The translations under genes and the position numbers were made by a program. A stretch of DNA of 64,000 nucleotides from Nemophila menziesii (lineage: Eukaryota; Streptophyta; Magnoliopsida; Boraginales; Hydrophyllaceae). The notes under the pieces were generated by a model. The model searched no databases. It was given only the letters and a program-made list of their open reading frames with translations, and was not told where the DNA came from. Position 1 is the stretch's first letter; each line of letters begins with the position of its first letter. This document shows, piece by piece, positions 34,635 to 46,458 of this stretch. The stretch lies in assembly GCA_029959085.1 (NCBI GenBank), contig JARWIR010000017.1, positions 25,668,144 to 25,732,143 of the forward strand. The letters run 5' to 3'.

Positions 34635-36194
34635 TGATGTCTCCTCCTTTTTTATATTTATATTCCCTTAGGAGACATCAAATTAGGTGATTATTTGACT
34701 AATCCGATAGACTTTTAGTATTAATATGCTATATTTTATTTTCTCTCCTTAGATTTTAGTAGTTTTGATTTATTAAGCTTTTGCACGTAATATGTTTTTT
34801 TTAGTGAAAAGTTTGTAGGTTTCTAATGCTAGCAAGGAGAGGAATCAGGAGTAGAAGACTTAGATCGTGTAAAGAAGTCAAAAGCTACAAGAAATATCCC
34901 GAGGAGTTGACAAATTTGAGCTGAAAATCCGGAAGGCTGATGGTAATTGCTGATTTCGAGCCACTTAAAGATAGACTCAGCCTCTGAGTTATGAAGAATA
35001 TTCGTGCCTTAACGAGTTACGAATTATTAGCAAGTTGAATGAGTCAATTCGGAGTTATATTGAAAATGTTATAACCTTTTTCGTGAAAGGTGTACATCAG
35101 TTACGGGATTAGTGGTTTGAAGAGTGGACTTGGGCCATTTAATATTTGATTATTATTTTAATTTAGCCCAAGTCCAAAAAGTATAAATAGGCTTTTTAAC
35201 TTTATTTTTTCATACAATTCACTTTCCACAAAGTCAGAGCGTCTAGAGAAAAAGGTAGAAGCAAGGAAGAAGGAAAAAGCCAAGAGTTGGAGACTTCAAC
35301 ATCTCCAATTCAACAACCAAATCCAACCTCCTAATTAGGTCTTTTAATTTTATTCCCTTTCTGTTAAACATGAATTCCATTATTTTAATTTCTTGTTTTA
35401 ATTTCAATTAAGAGCTAAGTTTTTATAGTACTTGAGAATCACAAGATGGGTTGAACACATTCTTTATAATTAGTGTTTTTCCGATTTGGGATTAAATTAA
35501 TTTAAATTAAGTTTTTATTTTACGCTGGCTCTTACTTTATGCTTGTTTATTATTCTTAGAGTATGAACTAGAAATAAGTAATAGTACCTAGGCTATTCCA
35601 TATAGTGGCGTATGGATCACCTTGACGGGGGGTTTGTGTATAGAACTAAGTATTTGCCGATGATATCCGCCAATGTCCTTGACAGGCTTGACTAGCCATT
35701 AACCAATGAGGTAAGATTTAATCATCCGAAAGTGGTTTTAATCACCCTGGCAGGGTTTAGAAGACCATAGGAGAGCTTTTAGGTCCACCCTGACGGGGGC
35801 TAGAGATTTTAGAATCCCGACTAGCGTAAGAATAATAACTCAACCCTTAAAAGGAAACATTAATTAGGAAAGTTTGCGGTGAAACCCTAGCGTGACTCAA
35901 GTACTACTTTTCTCTCGCGTCTACCTCATTTACTTGCGTTATTTATATTTTAGTATAATTAATTTAGTATTTAATTTACTTTTTCAATTTAGATTGATAA
36001 TCAAAAACCCCAACAACCATTATATCTTTTTTTTTTTATTTGCAATTATTCCATTAATCGATAACATTAGAGTCAACAAATCCGTCCCTGAGAACGAACT
36101 TGTTTATCATATATTACTTGGTACAACTGTACCCTTGCAGTTCGTGGTTCCTCTTCTTTATCTGCATTGTTTTATAACACACAAGGACCCACCA
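34635..36194 (+). repeat. 5' LTR of element B
   Basis: 1560 bp, TGATGTCTCC to GGACCCACCA. The opening inverted repeat is 34635-34680. TATA box tataaata is at 35182-35189. Leader hairpin CCATA-TAGTGGCG-TATGG is at 35598-35615. Several CCCTGACGGGG-type motifs follow. Confidence 0.93.
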
Positions 36195-36200
36195 TGTTTT

Positions 36201-36219
36201 TGGCACCGCTGCCGGGGAC
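36201..36219 (+). other. Primer binding site of element B (tRNA-Asp type)
   Basis: TGGCACCGCTGCCGGGGAC, shortly after the LTR end at 36194. Confidence 0.87.
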
Positions 36220-36336
36220 GGTAGCGTGTGACCCCGGTGTTTATCCTTTAGTGTTTTAATTGCATTTTTAATTTTTATTTTCAGTTTTACTGTTTTCTTT
36301 GTCTTTGTCCTTTCTCAGGTCTTACAGGTTTGGTGT

Positions 36337-38194
36337 ATGTACTCAAACCCTGAGAGGTTAATTCGAGAGAGATACAAAAGAGAAAAACAATCTAGAGAAC
36401 TGACAAAGAGAGAAAGAGAAATGGAGGATTTGAACATTCATCATGTGGATGATCCTGGTGTTTAGTTGGATGCAAATGGTTAACCAATAATACCGCCAAT
36501 CATTTCGAATCCCCCAATCATTCTGAATCTAGTTCTTAACAATCAATAAAATCATCCGCCTATGCAACAAGCTCAACATCCTATGTATTATGATCCATGG
36601 TTCGTACATGGTCCAGAACAAGCTCCTTATCTCGCTCCTGCTCTCGGCATTGGTCCTGCAAATATCAATGTTGCACGTTATAGACCCGATCCTGGTATGC
36701 TAACCCAATTTCAAAATTTTGGTAACTTTCTTGTAACACCTGGAGAAGACCCTATTCGTGCAGTTCAAAAGTTTATGCAAATCTGCGATCCGTATATAAC
36801 TCAAGGAGTGACCAAAGAGCAGATGTACTACGCTAAATTTCAGATTTTTCGTGGTAGACGCAGCTAGTGAGTGGCACGATTCGCATGAACCTGGAACAAT
36901 CAATACTTGGGATGAGTTACAGACTGCGTTTTTCGATCGCTATTATCCGACGAATATGAGATTAGATGCACATGTAGATTTGACATCGTTTGTCCAAGAG
37001 CAAGATGAAACTTTGGGAAGATGTTGGACGAGATTTCAATCGTGTTTGAGAAGAGTTCCTGACCATGGCCTTAATGAACAACAACAATTGAAAATCTTAT
37101 ATAAAGGACTATATGGAGGATCACGAAAAGACCTCGATTGATTATGTGGTGGTGGATTATTACAGGTAGCTCCAGTTCATGCGAAGATTATTCTAAATAG
37201 AACGGTAACAAATGAGCAAGGTTAGAGTACAGTTAGAACACCTATCCGAGGTAGAAAAGAAAGTAATATGGGTATTCAAGAGAAATTCTCCTCTTTGGAG
37301 GATAAATTGAAGAGCACTTTAGAACAGCAAATGAAACAGCTTACTTTAGCTGTTAAAGAAGGTTTTTCAGGTAAGAAGGCAAGTGTTAATGTGACTCAAG
37401 AGGTATATTGGTGTTTGAATTGTGGTGTTCAAGACGATGATTGGGAACATTGTGAATGTAATCCCGAAGCTATAATGTTTGTTTTTAATAGAGGAAATTA
37501 CAATTCGAGTGGTCAAGGATACCAACCTAACAGAAACCATTCGGGTTTCCAATATTCGAATCCTAATGGGGCAACAACTCCTACTTACGCTTATCAACCG
37601 TGTCCCCAAGGTAACACTTATCAACCTAGACCACAAAATAATTATCAGGGAGGACAAAAGTATGAAAAATATGCTTAGAGACAACCTCCTCAAAATAATT
37701 ATAATGACACCATGAATCAAAAAGCCTTACCTGCTCAACCTCAAGAAGGAACGGAAGATCTTCGTGTAACTGTAGACAAATTAATGTCACTTCAGGCACA
37801 ATCTATTCAGATTCAGCAAGCTAATGAGGCGGCACTTAAATTATTGGGAAATCAATTTGATCAGATATCAAAACAGTTAAATCAACTTCCGCAAGGAAGA
37901 CTCCCTAGTGATACTGAAGTCCCAAGACAAACCGAAGATTGTAATGCCACCACATTAAGAAGTGGTAAGAAGCTTCCTCCACCTCCTTTTCCAGTTATGA
38001 AAGAGAAAGAAGTGAAAAATAAAGAGAAACCAGTAGTAGAGGTGGAAGAGAAAGAAGATGAACCTGAAGTAGTTGAAGTGGAGAAAATTCTGGAAGTTCA
38101 GAAAAAGAAAGCTATCATAGAAAACCATCCTCCTCCACCTTTTCCTTCAAGAGTTCAGAAAAAAGGAGATATGGCTGAGTATCCGAGTTTTTTA
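36337..38194 (+). pseudogene. gag: Athila gag of element B, degenerate
   Basis: Start ATG at 36337 (MYSNPERLIRERYKREK). In-frame stops are at 36463-36465 and 36481-36483, with a frameshift near 36845. The Gag domain is at about 36700-37110 (VQKFMQICDPYITQGVTKEQMYY, DRYYPTNMRLDAH). The zinc knuckle is CLNCGVQDDDWEHC (about 37411-37452), where the conserved His is Asp, so zinc binding is doubtful. The Asn/Gln-rich segment and the PPPPFPSRVQKKGD linker follow. Further stops are near 37138, 37222 and 37676. Confidence 0.88.
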
Positions 38195-38819
38195 ATAGGG
38201 TGAGAGGTCTTAACATTAACATTCATTTGTTAGAGGCTATTAAAGATATACCGAAGTACGTGAAGTTCTTGAAGAGACCCCTCACCAACAAGAGACCATA
38301 TTTTGACAATGAGATGATAGGATTGCCTGAAGAGTGTAGCGACATTTGTCTAAGTAAGTTTCCACCTAAGTTGCTTGACCCTGGGAGTTTTACAGTTCCG
38401 ATTTCAATTGGTAATGAGTGGCAAGGAAAAGCGCTATGTGATTTTGGTGCAAGTATCAATCTTATGCCCAAATCAATTTTTGATAAGTTGAAGACAGGAA
38501 ATGCGAAATCAAACTCTATGGTCTTACAGATGGCTGATAGATCCCTCGTACATCCAGAGGGACGAATAGAAGGTGTTCTCGTCAAGGCAGGTACGTTAAT
38601 CTTTCCTGCTGATTTTGTTATACTTGACTACGATGCGGATAGGAATGTTCCCATTATTTTGGAAAGACCATTCCTAGCCACGGGGCGTACTCTTATTGAT
38701 GTAGAGAATGGAGAAATGATTAAGCGTATCCAAGACGAGGAGGTGAAGTTCAACGTATTTAGACCAATGAAGTTTCCACATTCCAAGGAGGATTGTTTTT
38801 GTTTATATGTAATTGAACA
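38195..38819 (+). pseudogene. Athila protease of element B
   Basis: The frame at 38200 carries INIHLLEAIKDIPKYVKFLKRPLTNKRPY, then CDFGASINLMP (about 38440), the protease active-site region with D-F-G-A-S, and DADRNVPIILERPFLATGRTLIDVENGE. It follows the G sequence until about 38819, where homology to G pol stops abruptly. Confidence 0.85.
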
Positions 38820-39205
38820 GGTAAGAAAAGAGCCAACTAAGGTTGTAGAGACCTTAGGAGTGGAGGAAAGAGAACTAAGAAAGAAACCACCAACTAAATC
38901 TCCTCCACATCCTAAAGAAATCGACACCTTGATCATGCAAGGAAGAACGATAAAGCACGTGCCATGAAGGTTCCAAAAGAACCTAAGAAAGAAAGAAAGA
39001 AAAAGGAGTTCAGAGTAGGCGAAGAAGTCGCAATGAAAAAGCCTGATCCTCCTCCAAAGGCGCGTGAATCCAAGAGCTCTTGGCTAGGACCATTCATGGA
39101 CACAAAGGTTATCTCAGAGAAATTAGTTGGAATAAGAGCCAAGGGATGCAAATCTTGAGTAGCAAATGTTGAAAACCTCACTCACTGCTGGGGAGGTTAT
39201 GTTAA
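38820..39205 (+). pseudogene. Foreign coding segment replacing RT-RNaseH-INT in element B
   Basis: In place of about 3 kb of pol there are about 390 bases with a lysine- and proline-rich reading: RKEPTKVVETLGVEERELRKKPPTKSPP, then in another frame MKVPKEPKKERKKKEFRVGEEVAMKKPDPPPKARESKSSWLGPFMDTKVISE (38964-39158). The FRVGEEVAMKKP...SWLGPF pattern resembles the C-terminal end of a Ty3/gypsy integrase from another lineage; this is inference. Homology to G resumes at about 39206 ('cgagaggtaacccgtcgagc'). Confidence 0.65.
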
Positions 39206-39435
39206 TGAATGATACGAGAGGTAACCCGTCGAGCTTAAAAACGTTAAACAAAAGCCAATTCTGTGTATATTAGTTTAATTTTTAGTGTAAATTAGAGTAA
39301 TTGTTGTTGATTAGTGTTTATTTTTAAGAAATGAGAAAGGGTAGTTTTTTTTATGATTGCAGGAGTGCAAAAGACCATGAGTTTGGGGTTAAAAGTTTGA
39401 CAAAGTTAAAATTTCAGAAGAATTCCAGGAGCAAA

Positions 39436-39928
39436 ACCGGGAACCCGACTTTCACGAAACCAGGAACCCGGCTTTCACGAAACCGGGAACCTGGCTTTCA
39501 CGAAACCGGGAACCCGGCTTTCATGAAACCGGGAACCCGGCTTTCACAAATCCGGGAACCCGGTTTTCAAGCACTATAGCCCTAAGCTTCTGACCACTAC
39601 GTAGGTGGAGACGCAAGGTGTTGCATCGAGGTTCGCGCCAACGACCGAAACCGGGAACCCGGTTTTTGAGCTGTCCGGGAACCCGGTTTTGTTACTGAAG
39701 AAATCCAAAGGTTCTGACCCCTGCGTGTGCTCAGACGCAAGGGGTCGCGTCCAACATCTCGCACTCCTGCCATTGACGCAAACTGGGAACCCAGTTTCGA
39801 GAGCTGAGAGATCCCAACTCCCTGACTAGTGCGTGGGCTCAGACGCAAGAGAGGCTGCGTCCAGGGTAAAAAAAATCGAATTTAGTAATTTTTTTCGCCG
39901 ACCTAGCGACGAAAACCGGGAACCCGGT
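39436..39928. repeat. Palindromic ACCGGGAACCCGG array in element B
   Basis: Six copies at an exact 23-bp period start at 39436, 39459, 39482, 39505, 39528 and 39551 (ACCGGGAACCCGGC plus 'tttcacgaa'). Looser copies are at 39650, 39674, 39782 and 39915. They lie in the noncoding leader 39206-40317 before the third ORF, the same place as in G but with different spacing. Another copy is at 48561-48574. Confidence 0.9.
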
Positions 39929-40317
39929 TCCGCCACTGACTTAGGCAGTTTTCAGCTTTTAAACCCTATTTATTTACCTTCTTTTATAAGTTAGCCTCCA
40001 CCTGCGATTCCAGCTTTCCACCACTCAAAAAATCATCATCAAAACAGGTTCTAATCATCAAATTTCTCTCTCTTTCTCCATAAAAACACATAATCAACTC
40101 AAAATCTTTCCAAAACATCACCAATTTCCAACTTTTTCTTCCAATTCTTTCTTCATCCAAACCATCAATTGAACCAATAAACCTCTCCAATCACATAATT
40201 AAACCTTACCCCATCTCATATCTCACATTAATATACTTTCTTCCCTCAAAACATCAAAGATCGAAACTTTTCTCTAGTTTTTTACTTTTTGAAGTTTTGA
40301 GTCTGGGGTGAGAAGCC

Positions 40318-41629
40318 ATGACAAACAGGACAGATTCTTTCAGTTATACTCGAAGAAACAACCCAAGAACAAGAAACAATCTTGGTGCTACACAAGAGAG
40401 AGATATTGAGATTCCAGATTCAGGTCCTAAATGCAAGATTGAAAAGGTTAAGACTACTATGAAGAGGAAAGAAAACCCAAGTAAGGCTACTCCTGCTAAG
40501 CCTAATTTGGTGATGAAGAAGAAGAAGAAGAAGAGATTGAAGAGGAAATTCCTAAAGAACCTGTTCCAGAACCACGAGCTCCACGTAGAAAAGCTATAGC
40601 ACAGAAACCAAGAGGGAAGCCATGAGTTGGCCTGATCAGGTTCGTGACATAATTAATTATTTGAAGTTTGGTGTTGAGAGAGTATTTCCTTCTGGTATTA
40701 TGAACATCAAGTTTAAGATTTATGCTACTACTTGTGATAAGTTTGGGTGGACCGAATTGAGACAGAGAAAACTTACTTTTATCCCCACCTTGGTACGTGA
40801 TTTTTACGAAGGAGTACCCTTTTCGAATAAACAATCCATTATTGTCCGTAAAAAGGTAGTTCCCTTCTCAGTTGAACTTATTCGAAAGACTTTGAAATTG
40901 CCAAACTTTACTGGTCCTTGTCCTTATTTTGAAACACTTAATGACCCATCTTTCGAGTGGGAACATCTTTGGGACAAAGTTTTAGTTCATGGGAAACGCC
41001 CTATTCCAAATGGTGAGAGATATGCTGGGCAAGTTTATATCAGTTATTTGTTACCTTGTGCAAAGGTATGGTCAAGATTCATAATCCCTACTTTCTTTGG
41101 TATTACTCATACGTCCGAATTGAAGAAGGAGCATGTTATCTTCATTAAGTGTATCATTGAAAATCAAGAGATGGATGTTGCGCGTGTAATTTACGAGACT
41201 ATAATGGAGTTCGAGAAAATCCCTACCGTTCAGCAAAACCTTAAGTTCCCTTGTACCATCACTGCCTTGTGTCTAGACGCAAAAGTACCGCGTATGACCG
41301 AAGAGGTTGATCCTTCAGAGCAAGGAGACGCAATGACATTGAATTCCATTGAAAACGCCCACAATGAAGCAACCCATCCGATAAAGAATCCTAGAGCTCC
41401 TCCACCAAAGAAGAAGGTACATACTGATAATGGGTTGGAAGATGAGATCCGAGTGTTGAAAGAGAATCAAGAAAAGATTATTACTACGTTAGGAAACGTT
41501 ACCAAAGAGTTAGACCTTCTTCGAAATATGCTACTTGGGGTGAGCACCATCCAACACGCCACCTATGGTTTACTCACGAAATATTCTCTACTTGGACGCA
41601 ACACCGATAACCAGCCTCGCGCTGGTTAA
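40318..41629 (+). pseudogene. Third ORF of element B, two frame changes
   Basis: Starts MTNRTDSFSYTRR at 40318. A frameshift occurs in the AAG/GAA-rich tract near 40515, and the frame returns near 40620 (SWPDQVRDIINYLKFG). The remainder (to 41629) is open and matches G: FIPTLVRDFYEGV, RKKVVPFSVELIRKTLKLPNF, AKVWSRFIIPTFFGITHTSELKKEHVIFIKCII and FPCTITALCLDAKVP, with a C-terminal coiled-coil-like segment (LEDEIRVLKENQEKIITTLGNVTKELDLLR). Same family as the 439-codon ORF of G; no membrane segments. Confidence 0.87.
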
Positions 41630-42048
41630 GATACGTTTTCTATCCCTTCTCATTTAGTATAGATTAGTTTATTTTCTTTGAGTCTTTTCGAGTCGTGGGG
41701 ACATGACCCATTTTTTAGTTTGGGGTGGGGTTCCTTGCCTCATCCCAGTTTTACGTGTTATTTGTTTTAATCGCTTTCAATAAAATTAATTAGGAGTTGC
41801 TTTTGACTGTAGAAGTTCTTGAATGTCCCCATTAAGCATACTTTGATAAATCTATGATAGTAAATAGTGGACTTTAGGAGTTAGTTAAAACACGCTTTCA
41901 TTGAATGCAAACATAAGTAATGGATAGGAAAAATTAATAAACAATGCAAAAGAAGTAATCTTGTATTTAAGGAAAATGTTTGGTTTGTAGAACGTGAGAT
42001 CTAAATTAGTATAGAACCAACTTAGATATGAACTAGAGACGAACCATG
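41630..42048 (+). other. 3' noncoding region of element B, left of fragment C
   Basis: Parallels G from 28239 to about 28660 and contains the motif variant TAGTTTGGGGT (41716-41726). It is interrupted at 42048/42049 by the LTR of C. Confidence 0.75.
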
Positions 42049-43541
42049 TGGTGGGGCCTAGGGTGTGATAAAATAAGATATAATTACGTGCAAATAACAC
42101 CCTAAACTACACGGTTCTGCAAGTATACAGATCGTATGCAAGTTTTAGTTAAAAGATTAAGATTCGTTCCGCAGAGACTACAAAGGTTAGGAGAATCTTA
42201 TGCAAATACCAAGTGAAACTAAATTAAAGCTAGGACAGCTAAACGCAAATAAAATTAAAGACAAATAAAGATAGATTTAAGAAAATAAGTAACTAAATTA
42301 AACTAAGAATTAAAAGACAGAAAATAAATATGAAAGAGAAGTGATATGAGAATATAGCTTAAGTTATTAGCATGTAATCCCCACTAGATTTGCCGTTCTA
42401 AACATGTAAGGGTGAATTATGTAGTATTTCCCTAATCGGTCCCAATTCGCTATCGGTAGTTTAAAATAGGATTTACCTGTGTCAATAAGGCTTCCTAAGC
42501 AAACTTTTCCTGTAATTGGTAAATAGTCACAAAGACTAAACCATAGTGATTATCTAGCTAGGTTGGGTTGTCAGATCAAACCTAAAACTAAACGTTATGT
42601 GCTAAACATGCAATTAAACACCGTTGTCAATGGTATCCTAATTACTAGATGGTAATTCTAATGGCTGCAGTCCACAAGAACACATAATATAAATCCAAAC
42701 ACATAAACAGAGAATAAAAACTATAATTCTATTTAAAACATTAAATTCCCAAATTAGATAGATGTCAATCAAAACTAGGGTTCATACATATATGCTAAAA
42801 CTCAAGCTAAAGAAATTTAGTTCGTGAAAGAAAAGAAAGAAATTACAAATTTAAAGGTAGAAGAAGACATATTGATGAACAGCTCCTTCCAGACTTCTCT
42901 CTTGTGTTGTAAGCTTCCTCTTGGTTTAAGGTTTCACCAAGGATCATTTAAGAGTGTTAAGAGGCTGTATTTATAGTGTATAGGTTGACCTAATTCGTTT
43001 CTTTAGAGATAACTTAAGTAATGGACTCCTAGCCCAACTCAAATTCGTAAGGAAATAAAGATAAACACTGCTGGACCGTTTTGAGCGTATCTTATTCGTT
43101 ATTGGTCGGATTGAGCTCCATAAGATACCAAAAGAATCGCAACAGAATTATCCAGACCCGTTAGAAGGAAATCACCAGATTCGGCCTATTTCTTAGGTAA
43201 AAACGCATATCTTTGGACGTGTATGCAGAATCCCAGATTTAGGCAGCTTTTCCTTTTCCATCTTTTTAGCATTTGTTTCCTTATCTCCAATTTCCATGCA
43301 AATATCTTTCCATAAGTTGTAGTCTTTGACTTGGACTCTAATTAATCTCCATAATTATCTTTAAAGCTTCACACTAAATAAACAATTAAACCCAATATGC
43401 TTTAAAAATATTATGTTACTAAATCAAGACCCAAAATAGGAAAGTGCACTAAAGTAAGCTAAAATCAACATATAAACTAATAAATAAGCCTAAAATGATG
43501 TCTCATGAATAGATTTTATTATCACAAATGAGGAGACATCA
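42049..43541 (-). repeat. 3' LTR of fragment C
   Basis: 1493 bp; on the minus strand TGATGTCTCC (43541) to CCACCA (42049). It closely matches the LTR of A base for base over long stretches. TATA box (minus) is at 42968-42975. The opening inverted repeat is at 43496-43541. Confidence 0.93.
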
Positions 43542-43577
43542 AGACCCCCAACTCAAAGTTGTATCGTCCCGATACAA
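43542..43577 (-). promoter_or_regulatory. Polypurine tract and preceding hairpin of fragment C
   Basis: On the minus strand, hairpin TTGTATCGGGACGATACAA (43577-43559) is followed by GAGTTGGGGGT (43554-43544) and the LTR. The stem differs from that of B, E and G at three base pairs, each with both partners changed; the GGA loop is unchanged. Confidence 0.8.
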
Positions 43578-45064
43578 TAAAAGTACAGAACAGTAGGGTA
43601 GTCAAAATAAACAAGAAGAAGTCGGAGGAGATCAATAACAGAATATAATGAATGATCCTAGAGCATAAAATCCAAAAAAATCTCATGTAGTAATGCTCAA
43701 GAAATAATGCACAAATATGCTTAATATACATGTAATCAACAATCCATAATTTCAAGTTAAGATTAATTTCGCAATGCCAGAAGGAGAGGATGATAACTTA
43801 GTTCAGGGCTATGGATATAGGTTGTTCATAGGTCCCAAATACAGCATCCAATGGTCCACTTACCTACTACCTAATAGCTCAATTGTTTCTCCATCTAGTA
43901 GTTAGAAATCCTAAGGTCTTGGTTATAACTTGGCTTAAGGACGGGTGTGGTATATTTGGATAATGAAAAGTGAGCTTTTGGCTCTCTCCTCACTAGCCAT
44001 CAACGAATCACCCTAGAGCTTGAGTTTTCACTCGAAGATGTTCTCACTCAACCCAATTTATTGATGCTTTTTAATGTGCATCCCCAATAAATTCCAATTT
44101 AAAACCTTTGATGATATAAAATCCACTTTGCCGGTCCGAATATATATTTTCTTTTCAAATCAATTTTTTTTTCTTTTGTATAGTTATGATTCTCTTTTGA
44201 TGTTGAGATATCACACTATTTTTTTTTATATATTCTTTTTATGCCCTTGTTGGCAAAATTAGCTCGTAGCTTCTTTTTCATTCACTATTACCCCGGCAAA
44301 GGGTTACAATAATAATCAATTCATCAATAAAATCACAAAGATAATTCCCAATTCCCAAAGTTCCCTAATGATGAAACCCACCACCCCAAACTCAAGCTCT
44401 AAAACGAGTTGTCTCAGGTTTTGCGATTCGAGTGCGGGTCATATAGATAAGTCCTAAAAACTAAGGTATGGATTATAATGTGTTTCAATTAAAAGGCTTT
44501 AGAAAGGCTCAGAGGGGCTAAGACGGATAAATAGCAATAATATCAACAAAAGGGTGAGAAAGTCTAAAGGCTTCAAGTGTTTTATCATGAAAGAACTGCC
44601 TTACTCATTTTTCTAACTACCGGATTTCATTACGTTTTCATTATTAGTTCATAGACAAGTGGGTTTTCAACTAATTTTAAACCTCACGTTCTACACACCA
44701 ATTGACTATTCCTAAGTTCCAACGTGATTTCTTAGCATTGCTCATTAACTTTTCTATCCGTTATTTCCTGTTTTCATACATGCATCTAAACAAATTTGTT
44801 GCATATTTCAAAAACATACTACTTACTATCATTGACCTAATAAAATCATGCTCAAATAGGTACATTCAAGATATTCTATGCCTTAATTCAACCTAAAATT
44901 TTTAAATTTTATGCAAAAAACCAAAAGAAGATGAGGACAACGAATCCCCACCCCCAACTCAAAAGTGAGCCGTGTCCCCACGACTCGAAAAAGACTCATG
45001 AATGGAATAAAATTAAAAATAAAGCTAACTAAACTACCTAATGCATACAAGCTATTAAGAAAAA
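43578..45064 (-). other. 3' noncoding region of fragment C
   Basis: Aligns with G 28239-29670 in reverse, including 'gtgaggagagagccaaaagctcac'. It holds GAGTTTGGGGT-type motifs (minus) at 44383-44393 and 44950-44960. No coding sequence seen. Confidence 0.72.
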
Positions 45065-45526
45065 TTAGAATGACCTACCTGGCTGGCCATAGAGATCCAT
45101 CATATCATCCTCGTCATCCGAAGGATCGGTATAATAATCAACATCCTTATACAAGGTCAAATTCTCTACCTGTATTTCCAACTGTATGACTTCTGTCCAA
45201 AGGTCTTTGTTATCTTTGCGTAATCTTTCAACTTCGTTCTGTAACTCGAGAGCCCAAGGAGGAAGATCATAAACAATTTCAGAGGAAGAGGAGGAAGAAC
45301 CTTGGTCTTGGATTTTTATTTTCTTCAAAGGCCTCCTTGATGGTATGGACATTCTAGCAGTTAATCTCTTCTTTGGTAGTGGTTGTGCTGGTGCCTTTTC
45401 TTTTGATTCTTCAGAAACCTCATCAAGATTGATGGGTTTTTCAATGGTGGCTCCAGGCAATTTCTTATTCTTCCCAAAGATTGAACACTTTCTCTTGTAT
45501 TCCATAGCTTCAGATCTGTTAGTCAT
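45065..45526 (-). CDS. Short third ORF of the A/C family (153 aa, coiled-coil type)
   Basis: Begins MTNRSEAMEYKRK, like the third ORF of B and G, and sits in the same place. It lacks the central 'putative plant transposon protein' domain. Visible parts are a basic patch (LPKKRLTARMSIPSRRPLKK), a serine run, a leucine-rich helix LQNEVERLRKDNKDLWTEVIQLEIQVENL (coiled coil) and an acidic tail DPSDDEDDMMDL. No signal peptide or membrane segment. A PPT-like motif lies just upstream (45535-45545). It is probably a shortened version of the longer ORF; function unknown. Confidence 0.72.
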   Translation of the reverse strand: MTNRSEAMEYKRKCSIFGKNKKLPGATIEKPINLDEVSEESKEKAPAQPLPKKRLTARMSIPSRRPLKKIKIQDQGSSSSSSEIVYDLPPWALELQNEVERLRKDNKDLWTEVIQLEIQVENLTLYKDVDYYTDPSDDEDDMMDLYGQPGRSF

Positions 45527-45879
45527 GCTTGATTACCCACAACTCAAGTTATACCAAGGATGGATTAAAAGTTTAAGGAAAATTTGGTGTAGCTTGATGT
45601 TGTTGCTTGGAATTCATGGAAGAGAAAGGTTATTTGATTGATCTTGGAAGAACTCTTTAAAGCTTGTTGAATTTGATGGTGTTTTGATGGTGTAGTGTGA
45701 TGAATTTGATGAAGGATTGTGTTTATGGAAGATGTAGGAGAGGTTTTGATGACTTGTTGTGTTAATTGTGAAGGTTTTCACAAGCTTTAAGATGTTTATA
45801 TAGGGTTTGGGTCTGAAAAATTCGTGGGTGGAAGGCTAGGGTTAATCTCATAAGGTAAGAATTTGATTAGGAAAAGAAT

Positions 45880-46235
45880 TCCTTCACAAACCGCCTCCCT
45901 GCGGTGCACCGGAGTAGACGTGCGGTATACCGCAGCTTCTGCTGCTCCAAATTTTTGTCCACTGGATAATACCCGAGCTAGCACCCCGTGGCACGTGTTT
46001 TGTGCCTGCGGACCAGGGTGCGGTGCAGGGGGTAGTCCACGCATGCTCCGTCAAAAAACCCGTGGTACCCGACCCCGTGGCACGCGTTTTGGGCGTGCGG
46101 ACCAGGGGTCCGGTGTACCGCGCCTATCGATCAATTTTTTCTCCTTTCTGGATAAAACCCGTGGTACCCGAACGTGGTACGGGTTTTCTGGTCACGGTGC
46201 ATCCCTGCGGACCATGGGGTAGTCCGCGCCAGGCC
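45880..46235. repeat. GC-rich palindromic array in fragment C leader
   Basis: Includes the perfect palindromes GGTGCACC (45903-45910) and GCGGTATACCGC (45922-45933), inverted repeats such as GGACC-AGG-GGTCC, and recurring 'cccgtggtaccc', 'gtggcacg' and 'gtgcggacca' units. It lies in the noncoding leader 45527-46458 between pol and the short third ORF, matching the array positions in B, E and G but unrelated in sequence. Confidence 0.8.
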
Positions 46236-46458
46236 TTGAATTCCTCCAGATTTTTCCTTTTGACCCCAAACTCGTTTCCTGCACAATAACACACTACCTT
46301 TCTCTCCTATTAGCTTGTAAACACAATTAAAAATATACACTAACTCAAAATTATACACTACAAAGCAAAAACAACTAATCTAAAAAGCAATTTAAAACGA
46401 GGGGTGTCTCCCAAGAGCACTTTTGTTTAATGTTTTTGAGTTAGACGTGTACCTCAGG

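Noticed and set aside
39436..39573. Regular 23-bp palindromic repeats resembling a CRISPR array
   Set aside because: Units abut with no unique spacers, the context is a plant retrotransposon, and no cas genes exist.
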